Part shown: one piece after another, positions 1 to 11,040 of the stretch | Position numbering within the stretch: position 1 is the first letter of the stretch | How the letters are laid out: each line of letters starts with the position of its first letter | NCBI GenBank assembly: GCA_948144175.1 | Contig: CANXME010000511.1 | Coordinates: 997,001-1,061,000, forward strand | Reading direction: 5' to 3' | Length of the DNA: 64,000 nt | Origin: Closterium sp. NIES-65 | Lineage: Eukaryota > Streptophyta > Zygnematophyceae > Desmidiales > Closteriaceae | Notes under the pieces: model-generated | Told to the model about the DNA's origin: nothing | Databases searched by the model: none | The model's input: the letters and a program-made list of their open reading frames with translations, nothing else | Made by a program: the position numbers and the translations under genes

Positions 1-361
1 TCAGCCCAACACGCTTCGGGACTAGCCCGAGCCTCGCTGCCAGCATAGCACTAGCTAGCTCGCACGCACCGCGTTACCGTTTGCATGTTTCGCGTATAAG
101 GGTGCGTTCCTTTGGAGACACTTGTGTCTCAATCCTTTTGTGACGCGTAAAACCAGCTTATAACGTACAATGTCACAAACGCGTGTCGCCCTTGTGCGAC
201 TTTTAATGTATTTTTCATTTGTCAGCGTGAAACGCGCTGATGTCGCGGACGAGTTGCGTATCGACCCGTCATTGTCAGCAACTCTGTACCAGGGCTGACG
301 TTTCAAATCTAGGTACCCTGATGTCCACCAAAAAAAAAAAAATTTACCCTGAAGGCATATT
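1..361. other. AT-rich sequence left of element A; no gene seen
   Basis: No convincing coding region. It holds a 37-bp block at 99-135 that recurs inverted at 7955-7991, and a run of 13 A at 330-342. The last five bases (357-361, ATATT) are the left target-site duplication of element A. Confidence 0.6.
99..135 (+). repeat. 37-bp block, inverted partner at 7955-7991
   Basis: The block starts AGGGTGCGTTCC and contains GAGACAC-TT-GTGTCTC, itself a small hairpin. Its reverse complement is at 7955-7991 with one mismatch in 37. The outward AGGGTGCG ends resemble terminal inverted repeats of small DNA transposons, but I found no matching target duplication outside them. Confidence 0.6.
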
Positions 362-490
362 TGTCAGATTTATATGACATAGTTGTTGTAGGCTATAGTG
401 GGGTAGCACATATGGGGTACAGGGTTTCTAGGGTTGTATTTGTACCCATCTTTCCTTAGTCATTTCCATCCCTGTTCGTTTATTCTCACA
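362..490 (+). repeat. 5' LTR of element A (129 bp)
   Basis: Starts TGTCAGATT and ends TTCTCACA. Identical to 6946-7074 as I read it. It shares a core (AGTGGGGTA ... TAGGGTTT/TAGGGTTG ... TGTACCCA) with the LTRs of elements B, D1 and D2. Confidence 0.95.
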
Positions 491-501
491 TGGTATAGAG
501 C
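491..501 (+). promoter_or_regulatory. Primer-binding site, initiator tRNA-Met type
   Basis: TGGTATAGAGC lies directly after the 5' LTR. It differs by one base from TGGTATCAGAGC, the usual Copia site complementary to initiator tRNA-Met. Confidence 0.85.
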
Positions 502-1401
502 GGGTCCTTCTACGGACCGGTTTTTTTTTGGGCCCACCGAAGCGCCCCCCCGAGGCGCGATCCTTTTTTTTTTAGCGACCCCTCGGGTCGCCATTTCCCC
601 TGCGGCCCCGCCGCCTTCACTGACGCGGCCCCGCCGCCCTCTCTGTCGCGGCTCCGCCGCCTGCTCTCACGCGGCCCCGCCCCGGCTCCTTCGCGGCCCC
701 GCCGCCTGCTCTCACGCGGCCCCGCCCCGGCTTCTACGCGGCCCCGCCCCGGCTTTCACGCGGCCCCGCCGACGGCTTCGTCGCGGCCCCGCCCAGGCCC
801 TTACGCGGCCCCGCCGCCTGCCCCCGTCGCGGCCCGGTCTCCTCCTGACGGCTCCTGCCGTCCCCCCTTCTACCGGCCCCGCAACTGCATCTGCTGGCCC
901 CGCCGCTGCACCTACCGGCCCCCCACCACCCACCCCCCCTTTTCCCGTCGCCTGTCGAGGCGACCTGAGGGGGCCGCTCGCAGAGGGGTGGCAGGTGTGT
1001 GGCCTCCCCTGCTTCTCCTCCTCCTTCATCTCCCACTGCAGCAGCCGGGCCGCTCACCTGCAGCAGCCGAGCCGCCCCACAGCCGAGCCGCCGGGTCGCT
1101 TAGCTGCTGAGCTGCAGTTGCTGCCGAGCCGCCCTGCCGCCGAGCCGCCGAGTCCCCGAGCTGCTGAGCTGCAGTTGCTGCAGAGCCGCCTTGCCGCCGA
1201 GCCGCCCGAGTCGCCCGAGCCGCCGAGCCGCCGAGCTGCCGAGCCGCTGAGTCGCCGAGCCTACTCTTCCCACCACTGGTGAGCTCTTGCCCTGCTAGCA
1301 CACTGCGCGTCGCCTGCTTGCCTGCCTGCCTGCCTTTTGGCTTGCCTGGCTGCCTGCCTCCCTGCTGCTAGTCCTGCTCCTGCTTCTACTTGCGGAGCCA
1401 A
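502..1401 (+). other. GC-rich leader of element A with conserved hairpin
   Basis: Just after the primer site, GGTCC (503-507) can pair with GGACC (514-518), followed by GGGCCCACC at 530-538. These are shared with B and B2, and the last motif also with D2. From about 540 to 1260 the DNA is a low-complexity run of CGCGGCCCCGCC-like units. A frame is open at 434-1282, but it is Pro/Ala/Arg repeat and looks like a composition artefact. Near 944-975 is GTCGCC...GGCGAC, a small hairpin; related sequence occurs in C and D2. Confidence 0.6.
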
Positions 1402-4400
1402 ATGCAGCCCCAGCGACGCCGGCGTGAGTCCCTCACGCCGCAGCAGCTGCGTGAGTGGTACGCTGGTTGGGGCTGTAGGGGTGGCGACGCTACTCCTACT
1501 ACCACTCCTGCTGCTTCTACTCGTGGTGGCGGCCAGATGCAGCTCCCGCGACCCTCTCCCGTGTCTCTCACGCCTCGCCAGCTTCGTGAGTGGTACGCTC
1601 AGAGTGGAGGGTCTCTCAGTTCTGTTCGCTGCTCGTACGTGATTCGCACTGGTACTCGGACTGGTCAGCCTTGTGGGACACGTAGTCATACACCGTCCCG
1701 CTGCTTCGCCCGTCTGAGCGACGCCTGGCGTACCGTGTTTGGCGACGAGGCTGAGCTTCCCGACTGGGTGGAGTTGCTTAGGCAGAGGGTAGATATATAT
1801 GCTCTTGACTATGATGCTATTCTCACTGCCATGTATGCATTGCCTACTAGTACTGACCGTGCCGGTCACCTGTGCGTCCCGCCTGACCCAGGTATAGGAC
1901 CTGCTGCTCTAGCTACTGGTGAGGCTGCTGCTCTGGGTGCTAGTGAGTCTCCTGCTCCAGGTACAGGTACGGCTGCTGCTCTAGGTGCTAGTGAGTCTGC
2001 TTCCTCAGGTGCGGGTGAGGCTGCGCTCTCAGGTACCGCGTTGGCTTCGGCCTCCCTCACCTTTACACTTGACTCTGGGGCTTCTCGCTCCTTCTTTCGG
2101 GACCGCACCACACTCACGCCGCTTGGTCGGCCGGTTGCAGTCTCCCTGGCTGACCCCTCTGGGGGTCCTGTCCTCGCTCACTTCTCCACTGTCCTCCCGT
2201 GTCCGGCTGCCCCCTCGGGCACCCTGTCTGGCCTGTACCTCCCCTCGTTCTCGACGAACTTGGTGAGTGGTGCAGACCTACAGGATGCGGGGGTTCACCA
2301 GTTCACTCCTGCGAGTCAGCGGGTGACCCACTGCACGGACGCACGCACAGGCCGGCACCTGGCCACGTTCTCGCGTCGGCCGGGGTCGAGCCTCTACACC
2401 CTGACCACTGAGTCTCCTCCTGTCCCCGCGTCCGGTCAGGTAGCAGCGTCGGGTCAGGTGTTTGCTGCTGCGTCCAGGTCTGGTCCTGAGTCTGCCCCCT
2501 GTACTTGTCGCCTCCTGTCTCACGAGACTCTCCTGTGGCACCACCGTCTTGGCCACCCCTCCTTGCCCCGTCTTCGGAGCATGGCTTCCCGTGTCCTTGT
2601 CTCTGGTCTTCCCCAGTCTCTCCCTCCTCTCCCCTCCGGGCCAGGACCTTCCTGTGTCCCTTGTGTCGAGGGTCGCCTCCGGGCTACTCCTCACTCCTCC
2701 CACTTCCCCCCGACAGAGGCTCCCCTGCAGACGCTTCACATGGATGTGTGGGGCCCAGCCCCCGTCCGTGGGCAGGGTTACGAGCGCTACTTCCTGTTGG
2801 TGGTTGACGACTACTCGCGTTACACCACAGTCTTCCCCTTGCGCAGCAAGGGTGAGGTCACTGTGGTGCTGATCGACTGGATCCGCGAGGCTCGTCTCCA
2901 GCTCAGGAAGAGCTTTGGCTCGGACTTTCCTGTTCTGCGTCTGCACTCTGACAGAGGCGGAGAGTTCTCTTCCCGCCTTCTGCGAGACTACTGTCGTGCA
3001 CGGGGGATCCGCCAGACCTTCACGCTTCCGGACTCACCACAGCAAAATGGGATTGCTGAGCGCCGCATTGGCATGGTCATGGATGTCGCTCGTACGTCCA
3101 TGATGCATGCGGCTGCCCCCCATTTTCTGTGGCCGTTTGCGGTGAGGTACGCGGCGCATCAGCTCAACCTTCACCCCCGGGTCTCTCGGCCTGCGATGTC
3201 CCCAGTCTTGCTGTGGACGGGGAAGGTTGGCGATGCGTCTGTGTTCCGTGTCTGGGGATCTCGGGCGTTTGTCCGCGACTTGTCTGCGGACAAGCTGTCC
3301 CCTCGTGCTGCTCCCTGTGTCTTCCTTGGCTTCCCCACTGACGCCCCAGGGTGGCAGTTTTACCACCCCTCCTCTCGTCGTGTTCTGTCCTCCCAGGACG
3401 TCACGTTCGATGAGTCAGTCCCCTTCTACCGTCTCTTCCCCTACCGCACTCCTTCCCTCCCCCCTCCCCCGGACTTCCTTGTGCCGGTTCCCCCCCCGGT
3501 AGACCCCCTCCCCCCTCAGGTTCCTGCCCCCTCAGGTGTGTCCCAGGTAGACGCCGTTGACCCGGTCGAGGTTACTGGTGACTCTGGTGCTGCTGCGGGT
3601 GCTGAGCCTGGGGGTGCTGACTCTGGGGGTACTGTGCGCGGGGGTGCTGAGCCTGGGGGTGCTACTGCTGGGGGTGCTGGGCCTGAGGGTGCTACTGCGG
3701 TGGGTGCGGAGCCTGGGGTTGCTGAGCCGGGGGGTGCTGTGCCTGGAGGTACTGGGTCTGGGGGTGCTGGGTCGGTAGCTGCTGAGCCTGGGGGTGCTGA
3801 GCTGGGAGCTGCTGAGCCTGGGGGTGCTGCGTCTGGAGCTGCTGAACCTGGGGTTTCTCCTGCTGCTGCGTCTCGCCGGGAGCCCCTCTCTCCACAGGAG
3901 CTGCGCGAGTGGTACGCTCGCCGCTGCAGGCGTGCTGCTGAGTCTGGAGGTGCTGCTGGAGCTGGAGCTGGAGCTTCTTCGACCGTCGAGGGTGCGGGTG
4001 CTGCCGGTCCTGGAGCTGCTGGACCTGCGGGTCCTCCTGGAGCTGGAGGTGCTGAGGGCGTTGGTGCTGAGCCTAGTGCTGTTGGTCCTGCCGCTGGAGG
4101 TGTGGGTGGCGCTGGTGCTGTCGCTGAGGGTGCTGGTGCTGTCCCTGCTGCGTCTGGAGCTGCTGAGCCTGGGGTTTCTCCTGCTGCTGCGTCTCGCCGG
4201 GAGCCCCTCTCTCCACAGGAGCTGCGCGAGTGGTACGCTCGCCGCTGGAGGCGTGCTGCTGAGTTTGGAGGTGCTGCTGGAGCTGGAGCTGGAGCTTCTT
4301 CGACCGTCGAGGGTGCGGGTGCTGCCGGTCCCGGAGCTGCTGGACCTGAGGGTCCTCCTGCAGCTGGAGGTGCTGAGGGCGTTGGTGCTGAGCCTACTGC

Positions 4401-6735
4401 TGTTGGTCCTGCCGCTGGAGGTGTGGGTGGCGCTGGTGCTGTCGCTGAGGGTGCTGGTGCTGTCCCTACTGAGTCTGGAGCTGCCGCGCGGCCTCGGCCG
4501 TACTTCGTTCCGCTCCTACAGCAGGTTCTTGGTCTTTCTCCTTCGGTAGAGTGTCCACAGCCTGTCCAGTCGCAGTCACTGTTGGAGCCTTCCTCTCCTC
4601 TGCCTGCTCCCTCTCCTTACACTGGTCCTACTGGAGGTCTTGCTGAGCGTCGTGAGCCTGCGTCTCGTCCCGCGTCGCCTGTTCGTGCTGCTCGCGCTAG
4701 TGGTCGCGGTTCGCGTCAGCGTCCTCCTCCTGTCCCTGGCACGCACCGGATGTCTCTGCGTCCGTCCACTGCTCCTCTGCGTGCCCCTCTGCCTTCTCCT
4801 CCTGAGTCCTCTCTTCCTGCGCTTGCCGACCCTGAGTCAGACTCTCTTCGCGCTGCCAGTCCTACTGTCACGCGTCTGCTTGCTACTGTCGTCACTGACC
4901 CCTCTTTTGAGTCCACTGCTGCGTCTGCTCTAGTCGCTGAGCTCGTTGACTTTGCTGCTCGCTGTCGTCTCGACTACGCTGCTGGTCTTGTTGCTGAGTC
5001 TGCGTCTGTCTGTCCTCCGTCCGTCGGGGGTGAGTGTGCTCTTGGCACGGACGTCCTAGAGGACAGACAGGAGGAGTTACAGTGTCTAGCGGCTGCTTCA
5101 CCTCATCTCGCGTCTGTACTACTTGCCCCTGAGGGAGACCCGGATGCATTAGACATCCCGACTCCGCGTTCTTACGCGGAGGCCGTAGAGGGTCCCTACT
5201 CCTCTCAGTGGCAGGCAGCTATGGATGCAGAGATGGCTTCCTGGAAGTCCACAGGCACCTACGTTGACGCAGTTCCCCCTCCTGGGGCGAACATCGTCAG
5301 TGGCATGTGGATCTTCAGGGTGAAGCGGCCGCCGGGCTCTCCACCTGTCTTCAAGGCGCGGTACGTTGCTCGTGGCTTCAGTCAGCGGCAGGGAGTTGAC
5401 TACTTTCAGACCTTCTCTCCCACCCCGAAGATGACCACTCTTCGGGTGCTGCTGCACATAGCCGCTCAGCGCGACTACGAGCTTCACTCTCTTGACTTCA
5501 GCACTGCGTTCCTGCAGGGTAGCCTGCACGAGGAGATCTGGCTGCGCCGTCCACCTGGCTTCACTGGGACTTTCCCTCCTGGCACCCAGTGGAGCCTCAG
5601 ACGGCCAGTCTACGGTCTCCGCCAGGCACCGCGTGAGTGGCACGACACACTGAGGACTACGCTTGCGGCTCTTGGGTTTGCTCCTTCTACTGCTGACCCG
5701 TCGCTGTTTCTGCGCACCGACACCTCGCTGCCGCCGTTCTACATCCTCGTGTACGTCGACGACTTGGTCTTTGCCACAGCGGACACTGCTGGACTCGCCT
5801 ACGTGAAGTCCGAGCTGCTGAAGAGACACACGTGCACAGACCTGGGTGAACTGCGCAGCTACCTTGGCTTGCAGATCACTCGGGACAGAGCACGCCGCAC
5901 CATTACCTTGACTCAGTCACACATGGTGCAGCAGGTCCTTCAGCGCTTCGGCTTCACGTACTCCTCGCCTCAGGCCACTCCTCTACCTACTCGCCACTCA
6001 CTCTCAGCTCTGCCTTCGGATGAGTCCGTAGAGTCGAGTGGTCCGTATGCAGAGCTTGTTGGCTGCCTCATGTACCTGATGACCTGCACACGACCTGACC
6101 TTGCATACCCTCTGAGCATTCTTGCACGCTATGTTGCTCCTGGGAGACACAGACCGGAGCACATGGCTGCAGCGAAGAGGGTATTGCGCTACCTGTGCAG
6201 CACGTCGGGCATGGGGCTAGTGCTTGGAGGGCGGAGTCCAGTGGTCCTTACCGGCCACGCGGACGCTTCTTGGGCTGACGACCAGGCTACGCAGCGGTCG
6301 TCACAGGGTTACACCTTCAGCCTTGGTTCCGGCTCTGTCTCGTGGCGGTCTACTCGCTCGTCTTCGGTTCTCGGCTCCAGTTGTGAGGCTGAGATCTACG
6401 CCGGGGCCATGGCTGCACAGGAGCTTCGCTGGCTCACCTACCTGCTGACTGACCTTGGAGAGCCGCCTCGTTCTCCTCCAGTGCTGTACGTAGACAACAA
6501 GGCTATGCTGGCCTTGTGTCGAGAGCAGCGCTTGGAGCACAGAACGAAGCACATTGCTCTCCGCTACTTCCTTGCTCGTGAGCTGCAGCAGCGTGGTCAG
6601 TTGCGACTTGCGTACGTGGCCTCTGAGGCCAACACTGCTGATGTGTTCACCAAGGCACTTGCGCCTTGTGATCATCAGCGCTTCTGCACGCAGCTGGGTC
6701 TTGTGCCTGTCTTGCCTCACTTGCTCACCTCTTGA
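1402..6735 (+). CDS. Copia Pol polyprotein of element A (PR-IN-RT-RNase H)
   Basis: Open for 1777 codons from the first ATG at 1402; the frame is open a few codons upstream but has no earlier ATG. In order: a basic start; two SLTPxQLREWYA motifs (about 10-21 and 55-66); a Cys/His segment of form C-x13-C-x4-H-x4-C; protease LDSGAS (Asp224); the GAG-pre-integrase motif WHHRLGH with CVPC; integrase triad Asp448, Asp517, Glu553 (35 residues between the last two); a Gly/Ala-rich linker with AEPGG-type repeats and a 321-bp tandem duplication carrying two more LSPQELREWYA motifs (829-839, 936-946); reverse transcriptase with YVDD (Asp1453-1454); RNase H with HADASW and YVDNKA. It lacks the UBN2-like Gag domain that begins element B. 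No stops or frameshifts, so probably functional Pol. Confidence 0.95.
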   Translation: MQPQRRRRESLTPQQLREWYAGWGCRGGDATPTTTPAASTRGGGQMQLPRPSPVSLTPRQLREWYAQSGGSLSSVRCSYVIRTGTRTGQPCGTRSHTPSRCFARLSDAWRTVFGDEAELPDWVELLRQRVDIYALDYDAILTAMYALPTSTDRAGHLCVPPDPGIGPAALATGEAAALGASESPAPGTGTAAALGASESASSGAGEAALSGTALASASLTFTLDSGASRSFFRDRTTLTPLGRPVAVSLADPSGGPVLAHFSTVLPCPAAPSGTLSGLYLPSFSTNLVSGADLQDAGVHQFTPASQRVTHCTDARTGRHLATFSRRPGSSLYTLTTESPPVPASGQVAASGQVFAAASRSGPESAPCTCRLLSHETLLWHHRLGHPSLPRLRSMASRVLVSGLPQSLPPLPSGPGPSCVPCVEGRLRATPHSSHFPPTEAPLQTLHMDVWGPAPVRGQGYERYFLLVVDDYSRYTTVFPLRSKGEVTVVLIDWIREARLQLRKSFGSDFPVLRLHSDRGGEFSSRLLRDYCRARGIRQTFTLPDSPQQNGIAERRIGMVMDVARTSMMHAAAPHFLWPFAVRYAAHQLNLHPRVSRPAMSPVLLWTGKVGDASVFRVWGSRAFVRDLSADKLSPRAAPCVFLGFPTDAPGWQFYHPSSRRVLSSQDVTFDESVPFYRLFPYRTPSLPPPPDFLVPVPPPVDPLPPQVPAPSGVSQVDAVDPVEVTGDSGAAAGAEPGGADSGGTVRGGAEPGGATAGGAGPEGATAVGAEPGVAEPGGAVPGGTGSGGAGSVAAEPGGAELGAAEPGGAASGAAEPGVSPAAASRREPLSPQELREWYARRCRRAAESGGAAGAGAGASSTVEGAGAAGPGAAGPAGPPGAGGAEGVGAEPSAVGPAAGGVGGAGAVAEGAGAVPAASGAAEPGVSPAAASRREPLSPQELREWYARRWRRAAEFGGAAGAGAGASSTVEGAGAAGPGAAGPEGPPAAGGAEGVGAEPTAVGPAAGGVGGAGAVAEGAGAVPTESGAAARPRPYFVPLLQQVLGLSPSVECPQPVQSQSLLEPSSPLPAPSPYTGPTGGLAERREPASRPASPVRAARASGRGSRQRPPPVPGTHRMSLRPSTAPLRAPLPSPPESSLPALADPESDSLRAASPTVTRLLATVVTDPSFESTAASALVAELVDFAARCRLDYAAGLVAESASVCPPSVGGECALGTDVLEDRQEELQCLAAASPHLASVLLAPEGDPDALDIPTPRSYAEAVEGPYSSQWQAAMDAEMASWKSTGTYVDAVPPPGANIVSGMWIFRVKRPPGSPPVFKARYVARGFSQRQGVDYFQTFSPTPKMTTLRVLLHIAAQRDYELHSLDFSTAFLQGSLHEEIWLRRPPGFTGTFPPGTQWSLRRPVYGLRQAPREWHDTLRTTLAALGFAPSTADPSLFLRTDTSLPPFYILVYVDDLVFATADTAGLAYVKSELLKRHTCTDLGELRSYLGLQITRDRARRTITLTQSHMVQQVLQRFGFTYSSPQATPLPTRHSLSALPSDESVESSGPYAELVGCLMYLMTCTRPDLAYPLSILARYVAPGRHRPEHMAAAKRVLRYLCSTSGMGLVLGGRSPVVLTGHADASWADDQATQRSSQGYTFSLGSGSVSWRSTRSSSVLGSSCEAEIYAGAMAAQELRWLTYLLTDLGEPPRSPPVLYVDNKAMLALCREQRLEHRTKHIALRYFLARELQQRGQLRLAYVASEANTADVFTKALAPCDHQRFCTQLGLVPVLPHLLTS

Positions 6736-6945
6736 CCTTGCTTGTACTGTTGCATATATATACACCTGCTCTTGCTTGTCTAGTCCTTTATATATATGTA
6801 CTCTTGCATGTGAACTGGCCTTGTGGCCTTGAACTTGTGCTCAGAATGTGTGGTGACTTTTTGATCCACCCTGAGCTTGCTTTGCTTTGCTTTGCTTGAC
6901 TGGTCTTGTGACCCCTTGTTCTCCCCCACTGTGCCTATGGGGGTG
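6736..6945 (+). other. 3' untranslated region of element A with PPT hairpin
   Basis: Contains TTGTGCTCAGAATGTGTGG (about 6835-6853), shared nearly base for base with D2 and closely with B. CCCCC (6923-6927) can pair with GGGGG (6939-6943), so the polypurine tract next to the LTR lies in a hairpin stem. The same arrangement is present in B and D2. Confidence 0.65.
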
Positions 6946-7074
6946 TGTCAGATTTATATGACATAGTTGTTGTAGGCTATAGTGGGGTAGCACATATGGG
7001 GTACAGGGTTTCTAGGGTTGTATTTGTACCCATCTTTCCTTAGTCATTTCCATCCCTGTTCGTTTATTCTCACA
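6946..7074 (+). repeat. 3' LTR of element A (129 bp)
   Basis: Identical to 362-490 by eye. Followed by the ATATT target duplication at 7075-7079. Confidence 0.95.
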
Positions 7075-7079
7075 ATATT

Positions 7080-8342
7080 TTCCAGAAAAGCAGCACCCTG
7101 ATTGCTCAGTGTTGGGAAGTTATACAGTCTGAGTGTTCAGGGTCGAGAAGTCACGATCAGGGTACGTGTAGTAACGCGCTGTGCATTATCGAAACTGAAC
7201 TTTGATGGCGAATCTGTTCTGTGAAAGGGCGAATGTGCAATGTCAGATACATTTTACTGTGATTGGTCAAGACCTTTGTGCTCTGACAGCTCAAATCTGT
7301 TGTGTCGGGGCCATTTCGCTGTGATTGGGCAAATTCGTTGCTCCGTACGGCGCGAATTCGCTTTGTCAACGCGATTTTTTAATGACGCTGGTGCTGTGAC
7401 CAGTCAAGACGGGTTTGACTCACCAGTTTGACCCTCACTAGTGAACCTCGGAGTATCGAAAGGAAATTTCGAGGAAGCTTCCTCCCGATAAACTAGCATG
7501 CAGGGTCCACAGAACGCATACTCTGTAGTGACAGACTCCAGAAATGACTTACACTGAGGCCTATTACACTGAATCAGGGGCCATAAAACAATAACTCTGA
7601 GGCTCTCAGTGATGAAAATTTGACTACTCTGGAATTCCATTTTTCACAAACTCGATGGTCTGATCCGTCAGACTAATCAGACTATTTACTCTGATAGCGT
7701 CAGCCCTGCTCTGTACGCGGTTCGAAATGTCAATGCACCTGGACATTCCACAGTAAAAATCTCGCGCGGGAAAAAGTTCCGCTCGTCAAAACCCCACCCG
7801 AACCAGACAGTTGAAGAAGCAGGTGTTCAGTCAAGTTTGAAATCCAATCAAATGAGCACAGCTGTAAATTTCGCCTGGTCGCACAGTTTCGTGATACACT
7901 CATTTTTTGTGACGCGAGATTGCAAAAATGTGTAGACGCGACTCGGAAAAAAGGGGATTGAGACACAAGTGTCTCCACAGGAACGCACCCTAAATGTTTG
8001 CTCATGCATTCGCTCACATCTTTGTACTCGTTTGACACCTTAGTGCAATCCTCGCTACTTAGATTCATTGCACCCGTAGAAGTAAGATTATCTCTATGCT
8101 ACCTACACTCTTGCATATGAATTCAAACTCCTTCGCCGACACGGTGTAGACGAAGAATTGTCACGGTTTGAGACGTCTGTTTGGTTGCAACAAGGATGCT
8201 CGATGAAAAATAATAGTTGATCGGTTAGTCATGGCTTCCCAGTGGCTCATTTATCTGTCTGTTAAATACAAACTCTTGGTCCGAGTGATAGTTAGAAAAC
8301 GGGTTAGTAGAGTTATATAACAGCCAAGACATTAGCACTAAA
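7080..8342. other. Intergenic between element A and H2B; no gene seen
   Basis: About 1.26 kb with only short open frames lacking recognisable motifs. CTGTGATTGG(T/G)CAA occurs twice near 7257 and 7318. The inverted partner of the 99-135 block is at 7955-7991. The 3' end of the H2B transcript should lie in the right part, but I see no clear terminator. Confidence 0.5.
7955..7991 (-). repeat. Inverted partner of the 99-135 block
   Basis: Reverse complement of 99-135 with one mismatch. If the pair are terminal inverted repeats, the enclosed element would be about 1.2 kb once Copia element A is removed. Confidence 0.6.
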
Positions 8343-8756
8343 CTAGGCACTTGTGAACTTCGTCACAGCTTTTGTTCCCTCAGACACGGCGTGCTTGGCC
8401 AGCTCTCCGGGCAGCGTCAACCGAACAGCCGTCTGGATCTCGCGAGACGTGATCGTCGGCTTCTTGTTGTACCGCGCAAGCTTCGACGCCTCCGTCGCAA
8501 GCTTCTCGAAGATATCATTGATGAACGAGTTCATGATCGACATGGCCTTGGACGAAATACCCGTGTCTGGATGCACTTGCTTCAAGACCTTGTAGATGTA
8601 AATCTTGTAAGTTTCCGTAACGGCCTTGCGAGCCTTTTTCTTCTCTTTCTTCTCCCCGATGGGCTTCTTTCCTGCAGGAACTGCTTTCTTAGCAGCGGGC
8701 TCCTTCTTAGGGCCCTTCTTGGCAGCCTTCTGCTCTCCCTCAACCTTAGGAGCCAT
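8343..8756 (-). CDS. H2B: Histone H2B
   Basis: 137 residues, intronless. H2B pairs with H2A in the nucleosome core. The first ~45 residues are a Lys/Ala/Pro-rich tail as in plant H2Bs. The fold follows with [52 protein letters not shown] and the terminal block ending [14 protein letters not shown], which contains the conserved C-terminal Lys ubiquitinated in plant H2B. Length and ends match a complete gene. It is divergent to H4, with 1387 bp between start codons. I saw no histone-type 3' stem-loop; land-plant histone mRNAs are polyadenylated. Confidence 0.98.
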   Translation of the reverse strand: MAPKVEGEQKAAKKGPKKEPAAKKAVPAGKKPIGEKKEKKKARKAVTETYKIYIYKVLKQVHPDTGISSKAMSIMNSFINDIFEKLATEASKLARYNKKPTITSREIQTAVRLTLPGELAKHAVSEGTKAVTKFTSA

Positions 8757-10455
<1,699 letters not shown>

Positions 10456-10880
10456 CCGGTCACCATGAACTAGCTTAGACATGTAGAAGTTGTAGCCTTT
10501 ACCGTAGTTAACCATTGTCATTGATTTTGATGTTATTGATCATGATTGTACAAAGAATCTTTTATTCTTACCTCTCTGCGCCTTGTGCAGACGACTTCAC
10601 ATTTCAAATGGACAGCCCTATCTGTCCATCCATGTTTCAATGGTCACCATCTTACCATATTTCAAGCAAGTGACCACAGCGGTAGTCAATTCAATAGGAG
10701 GAAAATGGACAGCTTCCATGCTACATGTAGCCAGTATTCATTGGAGAAACACTACATCTATCCACCAGTGGACTAATCTTGAAACTACCAAAATGGAACA
10801 GCAGAGCAACTACTGTATCATCGTTTCAAGTTGCTCCTCCACTTTTGGTAGTGTTACTTGCTGCTGCTACTGCATCAGGA
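10456..10880. other. Intergenic between H4 and TOM20 3' end
   Basis: Convergent 3' ends. H4 3' UTR is expected at the left. No gene, RNA or repeat recognised in this stretch. Confidence 0.5.
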
Positions 10881-10885
10881 TCACT

Positions 10886-10985
10886 TGACAGCGGCAAGAG
10901 GCGGCACTCCAGCACTGAGAATGCTGAGCTAAGCCAACACACCCACACTTAAAATCACCCTGCTGCAGCAGCATACCTAGAATTA
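10886..10985 (-). repeat. Echo of the last TOM20 exon
   Basis: On the minus strand this reads like the anchor and C-terminus of TOM20 exon 6 (VILSVGV ... LSILSA ... PP) but with an internal stop, and it lies past the real stop codon. It is a decayed partial copy of the 3' part of the last exon. Confidence 0.75.
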
Positions 10986-11040
10986 TCCTCCCAATAGGCC
11001 GCAGCAGCAGCAGCATAACTACCTACCATTATCCTCCCAA

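Larger units (their letters stand above)
362..7074 (+). mobile_element. Copia LTR retrotransposon A, intact ends, Gag missing
   Basis: Two 129-bp LTRs (362-490 and 6946-7074) read as identical and are bounded by the 5-bp duplication ATATT (357-361, 7075-7079). The first LTR is followed by TGGTATAGAGC (491-501), a variant of the initiator tRNA-Met primer site. The second is preceded by the purine tract ATGGGGGTG. Inside are a GC-rich leader and one long Pol frame in the Copia order PR-IN-RT-RNase H. Identical LTRs and a perfect target duplication imply recent insertion. Element B begins its Gag with a capsid-like region that is absent here, so A probably moved with Gag supplied in trans. Confidence 0.95.

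Noticed and set aside
434-1282. 282-codon open frame in the leader of element A
   Set aside because: Pro/Ala/Arg repeats from CGCGGCCCCGCC units, no domain, overlapping frames open on both strands; a composition artefact of the GC-rich leader.
3557-4549. Leu/Val-rich frames overlapping the element A linker
   Set aside because: Shadow frames of the Gly/Ala/Glu repeat linker in Pol.
7157-8068. Short open frames between element A and H2B
   Set aside because: No start context, motif or homology visible.
10456-10560. Histone-type 3' stem-loop after H4
   Set aside because: No GGC...GCC stem with the expected loop was found; CGGCTAGCCG over the stop codon is only a 10-bp palindrome.
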